Below, in pieces: positions 1 through 6,835 of a stretch of 8,917 nt of DNA. The position numbers and the translations under genes were made by a program. The first letter of the stretch is position 1; each line of letters begins with the position of its first letter. The notes under the pieces are model-generated. The model was not told the DNA's origin, searched no databases, and was given only the letters and a program-made list of their open reading frames with translations. This DNA comes from an uncultured Oscillospiraceae bacterium (GTDB lineage: Bacteria > Bacillota > Clostridia > Oscillospirales > Oscillospiraceae), in assembly GCA_910577415.1 (NCBI GenBank), contig CAJTLK010000077.1, forward strand, positions 1-8,917, in the 5' to 3' direction.

Positions 1-27
1 CTGGCCATAGCGTCCAGCTCCTGAGGG

Positions 28-738
28 GTGTACGTAGCGGAATACTCCATGGATGGGGAGGACGGGATCTGGTGGGGCAACCGCTCTCCCTCCTTCTGGT
101 ACGGCGAGGAGCAAATGGGCGCTGGGACCGAAGTGGCTCTGCTGCCGCTGATCAATGGGGAGAAGGAAGTGGCCTACCGGAACAGCGGGGACTGGGCGTA
201 TATGTACCTGGAGAACGTCCCCTGGAGCAACTCCGTTCGCCTTTTGCCCTTCAGTGGGAAGGACTTTATGCTCCTGGACCTGGCCGACGGGAAGCTGTGG
301 CGCTCCGCCGACGGCAGGACCTGGCGGGAGGCCGCGGGGGATTTCCTCCGGCTGAGCCAGGGGTATGATAGGGCGGAATACTGTCTGCTCTGGACGGGAA
401 AAAACTATCTGGCCTGTTGTTATCTGGACAACGGCCAGAGTGGGGACGAAAAGCGGGTGAGCCGGGAGGTCTCCAAGGTGTTCCTTCTGGACGAGGAGCT
501 GAACATCGTTTCCTCCCACGACTTTGGCAAGGGCGTGGAGAGGATCGGTTTTCGGGACGGCGTATGCTATGCCGACGTCAGCGAGAAGCGCTGGGACGAG
601 CGGGAGCGGTACGGGACCTTCCACTTTTCCGGGGAGAAAGAATCTGACCATACCCTCTGGCGCTCCGCCGATGGGGTGAACTGGGAAAAGACCGACATTG
701 TCCAGGTCCGGGAGTGCCTCCGGGAACTGGGGAAGTAA
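28..738 (+). CDS. Asp-box-like repeat protein fragment, tandem paralogue of the downstream secreted protein; probably 5'-truncated or broken
   Basis: This 236-codon frame has no signal peptide and no recognisable N-terminal domain. It matches the C-terminal module of the 919-residue protein that follows. Shared landmarks are ENVPWSN (residues 62-68), FSGKDFM (75-81), RSADGRTW (92-99), VFLLDEELN and a closing RSADGVNWEKT (212-222), which parallel ENVPWGN, FSGKDFM, FFLDEELN and RSINGMDWEKT in the neighbour. An in-frame TGA at 22-24 lies two codons before the GTG at 28. The frame upstream of it is open to the window edge and reads LAIASSS. GTG 28 has no convincing ribosome binding site, and neither does the next in-frame start, ATG 49. 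The likeliest reading is the 3' part of a longer secreted paralogue cut by a nonsense codon or frameshift. A short genuine gene is possible. Function is unknown; the family link is seen directly in the sequence. Confidence 0.6.
   Translation: MYVAEYSMDGEDGIWWGNRSPSFWYGEEQMGAGTEVALLPLINGEKEVAYRNSGDWAYMYLENVPWSNSVRLLPFSGKDFMLLDLADGKLWRSADGRTWREAAGDFLRLSQGYDRAEYCLLWTGKNYLACCYLDNGQSGDEKRVSREVSKVFLLDEELNIVSSHDFGKGVERIGFRDGVCYADVSEKRWDERERYGTFHFSGEKESDHTLWRSADGVNWEKTDIVQVRECLRELGK
133..729 (+). repeat. Protein-level repeat module B, copy in the upstream fragment
   Basis: This is the first of three copies of a module of about 200 residues that starts near an ING/ANGE-type turn, passes through a PW-S/G-N motif and ends with S-x-D-G-x-x-W-E-K-T. 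The copies are diverged at DNA level, but short exact stretches survive. One is a 16-nt identity between 210-225 and 1896-1911 around the VPW codons. Confidence 0.6.
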
Positions 739-743
739 GGAGG
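738..743 (+). promoter_or_regulatory. Ribosome binding site AGGAGG of the 919-residue secreted protein
   Basis: A perfect AGGAGG sits 7 nt before ATG 751. Its first A is the last base of the TAA stop of the preceding frame (736-738). The two frames are therefore tightly packed and probably share one transcript. This site fixes ATG 751 as the start. Confidence 0.85.
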
Positions 744-750
744 GGAGAAG

Positions 751-3510
751 ATGAAGCGATGGGTTTTGACGACCCTTTTTGCCGTGGCACTCTGTGCCGG
801 AGCGGTCTCCGCCCAGGCGGCGGTGACCAGCGGCGGGACGGAGTATGTGTGGTATACCGACATGGGCCGGGGGGAGTACAACGAGAACGACCAGTTTGTG
901 AGCTATGAGGGGCCGCGGCTCTACATCTCCGCCGACCAGGGGGGCAGCTACGCCGAGCTGCCCGGACTGCGGGAGACCCAGCGGCGCACGGGGCTATCCT
1001 ATGTCCTCACTGTGGAGGCCAACGCCGCCGATGACGGTGGCCTTTCGGTAAAGGGACGGGACATTTGGAGTGCAGAGTATACCTGGTTCCGGGACTACTC
1101 CGCCCAGGAGATCGCTGCTGCCCTGAAAAACCCGACGGTGGTCACCCCCATCCACGTCTTCGCCACCAACGGTACGGTGACGGTGGGCAGCCGGTATGTG
1201 GAGGACTATGGCAACGATGACCCCACCCAGCCGGGATCAACCGGCGGGAATCTTCTCACCGGCACCTATGCCGGAGAGCGCATTGTCTACTCTACCGACG
1301 GCGTGACCTGGCTCCCAGCTGAGGAGGGCAATCGTGACTGGTGGTACCTGGACTCCATCTGGTGGGACGGCGAGGCGTTCCAAACCAGCTACGGCGGCTT
1401 CTCCGCCGACGGTATCCACTGGAACTGGCCGCAGATAGAGCGAGAGTGGATCGAAGACCCCACCTTTGCCCTGAGCTGTGAGCTTGGCCCCTACCGCTTT
1501 GAGTATGCCAAGAACACCGATGGGGAGTGGGGAGTCTATCTGATGGATCGCACCTCCCCGGACACCGGGGTGCTGCTGCCCCATATGGGCCAGGCGGCCC
1601 GGGACAAGTGGATGAGTATTGGCAAGCTCCGGGCCTGGTATGGCCCCAACGACACGGTGATCCTGGCGGCCTATGACGTTTGGGCCAAGGAGAGGCACAT
1701 GGTCTCCATCAACTATCCCATTTCCTCCCTGGACTGGTGCCTGGAGAACCTGAAGACCCAATTCCGGACCATCGAGCCGGTGGTGTCCGACGGCAATATG
1801 TCTCTGGGGGAGATAAGCTGGGACTTTCGGATAGGACGGTACTACGGGTCGGAGAGTCGGCTGGCCTGCAACGACGGCAACGGCTGGAAATGGGCGGAGA
1901 ACGTCCCCTGGGGGAATGAGGCCACGCCTCTATTCTGCACGGGGGGCTATTTCTGGGTGAAAGGAGCGGGGCACCACCTCTACCGCTCTGCCGATGGGCA
2001 GAACTGGCTTTTGTCAGACGCCCTGCGTCCCGCCGATCAGGGAACGGGGAGCTATAGTTATCTGCGTTATAAGATCGCCGCCACGGACAGCGGCTTTGTG
2101 GCCAGCCGCCATGGCGGAGAGGGCCGCTACGGTATGTTTGGTTCGAGCGGCGGCGGCTGGTGCGAGGGCTATTCCAAGGCCTACATCCTGGATAAGAATT
2201 TTGAACTGGTGAGCGATCATGACTTTGGCCGCCGGGTCTATACGGTAGGCTGGTATAACGGGGCTTATTACGCCCAGGTGGCCAATTCTGACGGCCATCG
2301 GGACGGCATGTCGATCAATGACCCGGGTGTGTTCAACGAGGCGGAAGGGGCCGCAATTTACCGCTCTACCGACGGCAAGACCTGGGAGAGACTGCCCGAT
2401 ATATATAATACAGACTTGAGCGAGGACCTGGTGGGGGAGTGTGGCGGCTGGGCAAGCGGTCCATTTTTCCACGGTACGGAGGAAAAGCCTATCCGCTCGG
2501 TGGCCCAGCTGGACCGCTGGCGGTTCGTGCTGGATGAATTCTATGCCTGGGATTATGCGACGAACATCCGGGACGAGCAACCCACCTACCAGGTGTGCCT
2601 CATGGGCGATTTTGCCTCTGACTGGGTGGAGCTGCCCCATCTGGGGGAGGCCATCCAGGCCCAGGGCATCCAGGCCCGGGAGGTGCTGGCTGCCTATAAC
2701 CCCGACGGCACGGTGGAGGTAAAGGTCACCGACAAAAACGACCCGGCCCGGTACATCGCCATTTCCTACCCCACCTCTTCCCTGGATTGGGTGAAGGAGA
2801 ATATGATGGTGGTGGGGGGCCGCGATCTACCCGCCTATTTGGGGACAAACAACGACGCCTGGGACATTGCGAGCAAATATGGCGTGGCCGACTTGACCGT
2901 GGTGGAGCTGGCCAACGGCGAGCGGGAGCTTGTCTACCGCTCGCCCGACACCGGGGGCCGCTGGAAGTGGTATGACAGCACGCCCTGGGGGAATGATCCA
3001 AGGCTGTTGTCTTTCAGCGGCAAGGATTTTATGGTACATGGAAACGGCGGAGTTTTCCTCTCCTCCGACGGAGTGAATTGGCAGAAGGCGGAGAGCGAAT
3101 GGCTGAAGGAGCGGTTGGGCTGGAATACCTTTTGTTATGGCTTTGCCTGGACAGGGGAGCGGTACCTGGTCGGTTTCGACCCCTATGGCGGCTATGGAAA
3201 GGGCGCGAACTGGGAACAGGAGGATATGGGCAAGGTATTTTTCCTGGATGAGGAGCTGAACCTTCTCTCGGTGTGTGACATGTCGCAGCGGGGAGAACCG
3301 CCTGTGAAGTATATAAAGCGGAACGTGAGCCGGGTGGGGGTCGTGGACGGTCTCTATTACGCTTTGTTGAGTGATGAGTATTATATCCAGGAAGAGAATC
3401 GGGGGGTGAGCGGACGGGATGAGCCTGTCCTTTACCGCTCCATCAATGGGATGGACTGGGAGAAGACCGGTGTGGTCCAGGTCCAGGAGAGCCTGGTGGG
3501 ACTGCAATGA
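751..3510 (+). CDS. Large secreted modular protein with Asp-box-like (S-x-D-G-x-x-W) repeats, function unknown
   Basis: This is a 919-residue exported protein. Residues 1-23 form a classic signal peptide: KR at the start, a hydrophobic core, then VSA/AQA before residue 24. No lipobox, C-terminal anchor or LPxTG is seen, so it is probably released or held non-covalently. Residues 60-67 (SADQGGSY) resemble a canonical Asp box. Shorter S-x-D-G-x-x-W versions occur at 181-187, 218-224, 413-419, 539-545 and 771-777, and a degenerate one (SINGMDW) at 897-903. Two module types alternate. One ends in YPxSSLDW (322-329 and 673-680). The other runs from a PWGN motif (386-389 and 745-748) to the closing Asp-box-like repeat. 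Such repeats are known from beta-hairpins of sialidase-like beta-propellers, so a propeller or beta-rich fold is inferred. No catalytic set is recognisable and I assign no enzyme activity. Carbohydrate or surface binding is only a guess. The start is set by the AGGAGG at 738. Confidence 0.88.
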   Translation: MKRWVLTTLFAVALCAGAVSAQAAVTSGGTEYVWYTDMGRGEYNENDQFVSYEGPRLYISADQGGSYAELPGLRETQRRTGLSYVLTVEANAADDGGLSVKGRDIWSAEYTWFRDYSAQEIAAALKNPTVVTPIHVFATNGTVTVGSRYVEDYGNDDPTQPGSTGGNLLTGTYAGERIVYSTDGVTWLPAEEGNRDWWYLDSIWWDGEAFQTSYGGFSADGIHWNWPQIEREWIEDPTFALSCELGPYRFEYAKNTDGEWGVYLMDRTSPDTGVLLPHMGQAARDKWMSIGKLRAWYGPNDTVILAAYDVWAKERHMVSINYPISSLDWCLENLKTQFRTIEPVVSDGNMSLGEISWDFRIGRYYGSESRLACNDGNGWKWAENVPWGNEATPLFCTGGYFWVKGAGHHLYRSADGQNWLLSDALRPADQGTGSYSYLRYKIAATDSGFVASRHGGEGRYGMFGSSGGGWCEGYSKAYILDKNFELVSDHDFGRRVYTVGWYNGAYYAQVANSDGHRDGMSINDPGVFNEAEGAAIYRSTDGKTWERLPDIYNTDLSEDLVGECGGWASGPFFHGTEEKPIRSVAQLDRWRFVLDEFYAWDYATNIRDEQPTYQVCLMGDFASDWVELPHLGEAIQAQGIQAREVLAAYNPDGTVEVKVTDKNDPARYIAISYPTSSLDWVKENMMVVGGRDLPAYLGTNNDAWDIASKYGVADLTVVELANGERELVYRSPDTGGRWKWYDSTPWGNDPRLLSFSGKDFMVHGNGGVFLSSDGVNWQKAESEWLKERLGWNTFCYGFAWTGERYLVGFDPYGGYGKGANWEQEDMGKVFFLDEELNLLSVCDMSQRGEPPVKYIKRNVSRVGVVDGLYYALLSDEYYIQEENRGVSGRDEPVLYRSINGMDWEKTGVVQVQESLVGLQ
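1819..2418 (+). repeat. Protein-level repeat module B, copy 2 (residues about 357-556 of the secreted protein)
   Basis: It contains NVPWGN (384-389), YRSADGQNW (411-419), an ILDKNFELVSDHDFG stretch that parallels FLLDEELNIVSSHDFG of the upstream fragment, and the closing YRSTDGKTWE (537-546). The boundaries are approximate and set by eye from the shared motifs. Confidence 0.6.
2896..3504 (+). repeat. Protein-level repeat module B, copy 3 (residues about 716-918)
   Basis: It contains ELANGERELVYRS, TPWGN (744-748), FSGKDFM, LSSDGVNW (770-777), FFLDEELN and the closing YRSINGMDWEKT (895-906). It is closer to the module in the upstream fragment than to module 2, judged by the shared FSGKDFM, LDEELN and WEKT-x-(I/V)VQV blocks. 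That fits a duplication that carried the gene's 3' end. Confidence 0.6.
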
Positions 3511-4391
3511 CGGACTATGTTCCTGCCAAACACATCCTTACCCGGAATAAGTCCACCCAGTGGTTTGGCACCGACCACACCATGAACCTTTACCGGGGCT
3601 GCCCCCACGGTTGCATTTACTGCGACAGCCGCAGCGAGTGCTACCGAGACGACGATTTTGACCGGGTAAAGGTGAAGGAGAACGCTCTGGAGCTGCTCCG
3701 GGACGAGCTGCGGCGGAAGACCCGACCCGCTTTTATTGCCATGGGGTCCATGACCGATCCCTACAACCCTTTGGAGAAGGAGCTGGAGCTGACCCGGAAG
3801 GCCCTCATGCTCATCCATGCTTACGAGTGCGGGGTGGCGGTGTGCACCAAGTCCGACCTCATCCTCCGGGACGCCGGTCTCTACGCCGATATCCAGGCCC
3901 AGGCACCGGTGATCTGCAAGCTCACCATCACCACCACCGACGACGCACTGGCGGCCAAACTGGAGCCGGGGGCGGCCAGTTCCACCCGACGGCTGAAGGC
4001 CCTGGAGGGCCTTGCTCAGAAGGGGATATTTGCCGGAGTGGTGCTCATGCCGGTGCTGCCTTTTTTGGCCGATAGTGTGGAGAACGTGCTCTTGGTAGTG
4101 GACGCCGCCGCCGAAGCCGGGGCCAGATTTGTCTATCCTGCCTTCGGCATGACCCTCCGGGACCGCCAGCGAGCCTATTACTATCAGCGCCTTGACCGGG
4201 AGTTTCCCGGTGTGCGGGAACAGTATGAAAAACAGTACGGAGACCGCTATTGGTGCGTCAGCCTCAGGGCAAAGGAGCTTTGGGAAGCCTTTTCCCGGCG
4301 GTGCGGGGAGAGGGGATTGTTTTATCAGATGGAACACATCGTCCGTGCCGCCAAGGGGCCTTATGATACCCAGCTTACCTTTTTTGACTGA
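3507..4391 (+). CDS. SPL-type radical SAM protein (spore photoproduct lyase-like, SplB/COG1533 superfamily)
   Basis: This is a 294-residue cytosolic radical SAM enzyme. The [4Fe-4S] cluster and SAM-binding motif C-x3-C-x2-C is at Cys32, Cys36 and Cys39, within NLYRGCPHGCIYCDSR. It is followed by the family's conserved AMGSMTDPYNPLE block (78-90) and a CTKSDLILRD stretch, both typical of the SPL/Rv2578c-like group. The family reductively cleaves SAM to a 5'-deoxyadenosyl radical, but most members outside true SplB have no known substrate. I cannot identify the hydrogen-donor cysteine of SplB here, so spore DNA repair should not be assumed. ATG 3507 overlaps the TGA of the upstream secreted gene (ATGA). 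Only a weak GGTGGG lies before the start, so translation is probably coupled to the upstream gene. No convincing terminator follows. Confidence 0.9.
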   Translation: MTDYVPAKHILTRNKSTQWFGTDHTMNLYRGCPHGCIYCDSRSECYRDDDFDRVKVKENALELLRDELRRKTRPAFIAMGSMTDPYNPLEKELELTRKALMLIHAYECGVAVCTKSDLILRDAGLYADIQAQAPVICKLTITTTDDALAAKLEPGAASSTRRLKALEGLAQKGIFAGVVLMPVLPFLADSVENVLLVVDAAAEAGARFVYPAFGMTLRDRQRAYYYQRLDREFPGVREQYEKQYGDRYWCVSLRAKELWEAFSRRCGERGLFYQMEHIVRAAKGPYDTQLTFFD

Positions 4392-4466
4392 TCACCGTTT
4401 GGGAACGAGGCGGAGATGCGTCACGGCAAAAATTATGAAGACTTTTGAAACTTTTCCCTTTTTCCC

Positions 4467-4495
4467 TTGCGCCGGACGAGAAAAGAAGGTACAAT
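4467..4495 (+). promoter_or_regulatory. Probable sigma-A promoter of the 138-residue protein gene
   Basis: TTGCGC (4467-4472), a 17-nt spacer and TACAAT (4490-4495) lie just ahead of the gene at 4529. The -10 box is strong and the -35 box keeps only TTG. The expected transcript start near 4502 leaves a leader of about 27 nt. The preceding 4392-4466 contains no gene or clear terminator. Confidence 0.5.
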
Positions 4496-4528
4496 GGACT
4501 TACCAGTAAAAAACAGGAGGGATGTCCC

Positions 4529-4945
4529 ATGGCTTTTTTTGATAATCTCAAGGACAAGGCCGTCGATCTGGCCCAGGCCGGGGTCGCCAAGTCCAAGCAG
4601 TTGGGCGAGATCGCCAAGCTGTATGTCAGCAATGTGGGCGAGGAGGACGCCATCAAGAAGGCTTACATCGAGATCGGCAAGCTCTACTATGCGGAGCGGG
4701 GCATGGCTCCCGAGGCGGCCTATGCCGCCCTGTGCGGGAAGATCACCGCTGCCAAGAAGAACATTGAGGACAACAAGAGCCGCATCGAGGACCTGAAGCG
4801 GGAGGGCGACATCACCGACGACGACGTAGCCATGGTGGTGGAGCCGCTGGCCGTGGAGGACCTGGAGCCTGAGACGCCCAAGGTGGAGGAGAAGCTTGCC
4901 GACGAGCCTAAGGCCGAGGATCGACCCGGCGCGGATACACTGTAA
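4529..4945 (+). CDS. Conserved small helix-rich cytosolic protein, function unknown
   Basis: The protein has 138 residues and starts MAFFDNLKDKAVDLAQAG. ATG 4529 is chosen because AGGAGG at 4515-4520 sits 8 nt before it and a promoter -10 box lies at 4490-4495; an in-frame ATG at 4445 lies upstream of that promoter. The N-terminal half is amphipathic and probably alpha-helical (DNLKDKAVDLAQAGVAKSKQ), followed by AYIEIGKLYYAE. The middle has a charged, possibly coiled-coil stretch (KKNIEDNKSRIEDLKREG). The tail is acidic, proline-rich and low in complexity (about residues 105-138), probably disordered. There is no signal peptide, membrane segment or cysteine motif in the tail. From memory, similar N-terminal sequences are common in gut Clostridia, sometimes followed by a zinc ribbon, which is absent here. 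The gene is monocistronic, bounded by its own promoter and a terminator. Confidence 0.8.
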   Translation: MAFFDNLKDKAVDLAQAGVAKSKQLGEIAKLYVSNVGEEDAIKKAYIEIGKLYYAERGMAPEAAYAALCGKITAAKKNIEDNKSRIEDLKREGDITDDDVAMVVEPLAVEDLEPETPKVEEKLADEPKAEDRPGADTL

Positions 4946-4986
4946 ACGCCGCAGGGTTGGCCATTATCCATAAGAAAGAACGAATG

Positions 4987-5025
4987 GGGGGACACTTCGC
5001 AAAGAAGTGTCCCCCGGCTTTTCTT
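4987..5025 (+). terminator. Rho-independent terminator after the 138-residue protein gene
   Basis: A perfect 12-bp stem has arms at 4987-4998 (GGGGGACACTTC) and 5004-5015 (GAAGTGTCCCCC) with a 5-nt loop, followed by GGCTTTTCTT. The stem is very stable and the T-tract is short and interrupted. It separates this gene from the cysE promoter. Confidence 0.85.
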
Positions 5026-5044
5026 GGAGAGCGGTCTCAAAGCG

Positions 5045-5084
5045 ATTCCTATATTCCTATTGACGGAGTAGGGTCCATAGGGGT
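5045..5084 (+). promoter_or_regulatory. Candidate operator: repeated ATTCCTAT/ATAGG half-sites over the cysE promoter
   Basis: ATTCCTAT occurs twice head to tail (5045-5052 and 5053-5060). Imperfect reverse-complement copies follow as GTAGGGT (5068-5074) and ATAGGGGT (5077-5084). The array flanks and overlaps the -35 and reaches the -10 box, which is a suitable position for a repressor. In Firmicutes, cysteine genes are often controlled by the Rrf2-family repressor CymR; assigning this site to such a protein is inference. Confidence 0.5.
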
Positions 5085-5089
5085 ATAGT
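5060..5089 (+). promoter_or_regulatory. Sigma-A-type promoter of cysE-cysK
   Basis: TTGACG (5060-5065), an 18-nt spacer and TATAGT (5084-5089) give a predicted start near 5096. The leader is about 24 nt, too short for a T-box or other riboswitch. That points to control at transcription initiation. Confidence 0.75.
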
Positions 5090-5119
5090 GGCAGTATTCT
5101 CAGGAAAAGGAGATCCCGT

Positions 5120-5746
5120 ATGACCCATTTAGGCGAATTGCTCCAAGCATATCAGGAGCGCGATCCGGCGGCCAGGAGCCGCTTGGAGATATTTTTACTT
5201 TACCCCGGCGTCCATGCCGTTCTGTTTCACCGGGTAAGCCATTGGCTTTGGCGGCACAGGCTTCACTTTTTGGCCCGGCTCAACTCCCAGTTTGCCCGGT
5301 TTTTGACCGGCATAGAGATCCACCCCGGCGCCCAGATCGGGCGAAGGCTGGTCATCGACCACGGTATGGGTATCGTCATCGGCGAAACCACCCAGATCGG
5401 TGATGATTGTCTGATCTACCATGGCGTTACCCTGGGCGGCACGGGAAAGGACAAGGGAAAGCGCCATCCCACCATTGGCAACCATGTGCTGATCGCCTGC
5501 GGAGCCAAAATACTTGGCCCGTTCTGCGTGGGGGACAACTCCAGGGTCGCCGCGAATTCAGTCGTTCTGTCCGAGGTGCCGGAAAACGCCACCGTGGTTG
5601 GGGCGCCCGCCCAGGTCGTCAGCATTTCCGGCGTACGGACCGACTTTGTGGGCCAGGTGGACCAGATCGGGATCGACGACCCGGTCCAGCAACAGCTCCA
5701 GGACTTGGAGCGCCGTTTGCAGAAGATGGAGGAGGGCTCAAAGTAA
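5120..5746 (+). CDS. cysE: Serine O-acetyltransferase
   Basis: It transfers an acetyl group from acetyl-CoA to L-serine, giving O-acetylserine, the committed step of cysteine synthesis in the cytosol. The 208 residues have a short helical N-terminal domain (about 1-62) and then a left-handed parallel beta-helix of hexapeptide repeats with the family block IEIHPGAQIGRR, IDHGMGIVIGE, YHGVTLGGTGKDKGKRHP and VVGAPAQVV. His81 in IDHGMG matches the catalytic His158 of Escherichia coli CysE. Glu66 replaces the E. coli Asp143, as in the Bacillus-type enzymes. The N-terminal domain is short, as in Gram-positive forms, so hexamer formation as in E. coli is not assured. AGGAG (5108-5112) lies 7 nt before ATG 5120. 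It is the first gene of a unit with cysK, 73 nt downstream. Confidence 0.96.
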   Translation: MTHLGELLQAYQERDPAARSRLEIFLLYPGVHAVLFHRVSHWLWRHRLHFLARLNSQFARFLTGIEIHPGAQIGRRLVIDHGMGIVIGETTQIGDDCLIYHGVTLGGTGKDKGKRHPTIGNHVLIACGAKILGPFCVGDNSRVAANSVVLSEVPENATVVGAPAQVVSISGVRTDFVGQVDQIGIDDPVQQQLQDLERRLQKMEEGSK

Positions 5747-5819
5747 GGAGGCTGCGGTACGAAGCGAAACGTTCTCCCACGGCCTTCTCCCTGGAATTTT
5801 GTGAAAGAAGGAATTGCTT

Positions 5820-6752
5820 ATGTCTGGAATCTATACCTCCGCCGACCAGCTTATTGGCAAAACGCCTCTGTTGGAGCTGACGCGTATTGAAAAGGAAAAG
5901 GCCCTCCGGGCCAGGCTCCTGGTCAAGCTGGAGTATTTCAACCCCGCCGGCAGTGTGAAGGACCGCGTTGCCAAGGCCATGATCGACGAGGCCGAGGCAA
6001 GCGGGAAGCTAAAGCCCGGCAGCGTCATTATTGAGCCGACCTCCGGCAACACCGGCATCGGCCTTGCCGGTGTTGCCGCCGCCCGGGGCTATCGGATCAT
6101 CATTGTTATGCCCGAGACCATGAGCGTGGAGCGCAGACAATTGATGGCGGCCTATGGGGCCGAGCTGGTGCTCACCGAGGGGGCCATGGGCATGAAGGGG
6201 GCCATTGCCAAGGCTGAGGAGCTGGCGAAGGATATTCCCGGCAGCTTTATTCCCGGCCAGTTCGTCAATCCAGCCAATCCCGCCGCCCACTATGCCTCCA
6301 CCGGGCCGGAGATCTGGGCGGACACCGACGGCAAGGTGGACATTTTTATTGCCGGTGTGGGCACCGGCGGCACCATTACCGGGGTAGGGAAGTACCTCAA
6401 GGAGAAGTCTTCCGCCGTGAAGGTGGTGGCTGTGGAGCCTGCCGACTCCCCCGTCCTCAGTCAGGGAAAGGCTGGGGCCCATGAGCTCCAGGGCATCGGC
6501 GCAGGTTTTGTTCCCGATGTGCTGGATACCTCGGTCTACGATGAGATCATCACGGTGGAGAGCGAGGATGCCTTTGCCGCGGGACGGCTGATGAGCCGAA
6601 AGGAAGGGGTTTTGGTGGGCATCTCCTCCGGGGCCGCCCTCCATGCCGCCATAGAGCTTGCCAAACGCCCCGAAAACACAGGCAAAACCATTGTGGCCCT
6701 TTTGCCGGACACTGGAGACCGCTATCTGTCTACCCCGCTCTTCGCGGAATAA
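5820..6752 (+). CDS. cysK: Cysteine synthase A (O-acetylserine sulfhydrylase)
   Basis: This PLP enzyme replaces the acetoxy group of O-acetylserine with sulfide to give L-cysteine and acetate, using the product of the gene before it. It has 310 residues, the usual length. Seen motifs are the PLP-binding lysine Lys47 in NPAGSVKDR, the substrate loop TSGNTG (74-79), the MSVERRQLM helix, the PLP phosphate loop GTGGT (181-185) and GISSG (267-271), whose serine contacts the pyridine ring. The C-terminus DTGDRYLSTPLF is typical of CysK. ATG 5820 is preferred over the in-frame TTG 5814 because AAGGA (5808-5812) is 7 nt from the ATG and only 1 nt from the TTG. The 73-nt gap from cysE contains no promoter or terminator that I can see. 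CysK also binds CysE, and in some Firmicutes CymR, so it may have a regulatory role (known for relatives, not shown here). Confidence 0.96.
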   Translation: MSGIYTSADQLIGKTPLLELTRIEKEKALRARLLVKLEYFNPAGSVKDRVAKAMIDEAEASGKLKPGSVIIEPTSGNTGIGLAGVAAARGYRIIIVMPETMSVERRQLMAAYGAELVLTEGAMGMKGAIAKAEELAKDIPGSFIPGQFVNPANPAAHYASTGPEIWADTDGKVDIFIAGVGTGGTITGVGKYLKEKSSAVKVVAVEPADSPVLSQGKAGAHELQGIGAGFVPDVLDTSVYDEIITVESEDAFAAGRLMSRKEGVLVGISSGAALHAAIELAKRPENTGKTIVALLPDTGDRYLSTPLFAE

Positions 6753-6789
6753 GGAAGTGTGGGGAGGCAGGGGTTGCGCCCACGGCAAG

Positions 6790-6822
6790 AGAAAAGCCGC
6801 TCTCCGTGAGAGCGGCTTTTCT
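6790..6822. terminator. Bidirectional rho-independent terminator between cysK and the NlpC/P60 gene
   Basis: A perfect 15-bp stem has arms at 6790-6804 (AGAAAAGCCGCTCTC) and 6808-6822 with a CGT loop. TTTT lies on the right side and, read on the minus strand, TTTT also lies on the other. It therefore serves both convergent units, cysE-cysK from the left and the peptidase gene ending at 6836 from the right. Confidence 0.92.
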
Positions 6823-6835
6823 GCTTATTTACCAT

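Noticed and set aside
3432..4337. Minus-strand open frame of 301 codons opposite the radical SAM gene
   Set aside because: The plus-strand frame carries the C-x3-C-x2-C motif and family blocks. The antisense frame has none and overlaps the end of the secreted gene.
4445..4528. N-terminal extension of the 138-residue protein to ATG 4445
   Set aside because: The -10 box of the promoter lies inside it and the strong AGGAGG at 4515-4520 points to ATG 4529.
5090..5119. T-box or SAM riboswitch upstream of cysE
   Set aside because: The predicted leader is only about 24 nt, with no room for an aptamer, antiterminator or terminator.
6009..6788. Minus-strand open frame of 259 codons opposite cysK
   Set aside because: cysK is intact on the other strand with all motifs. 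The antisense frame is rich in Gly and His, has no start site and no domain.
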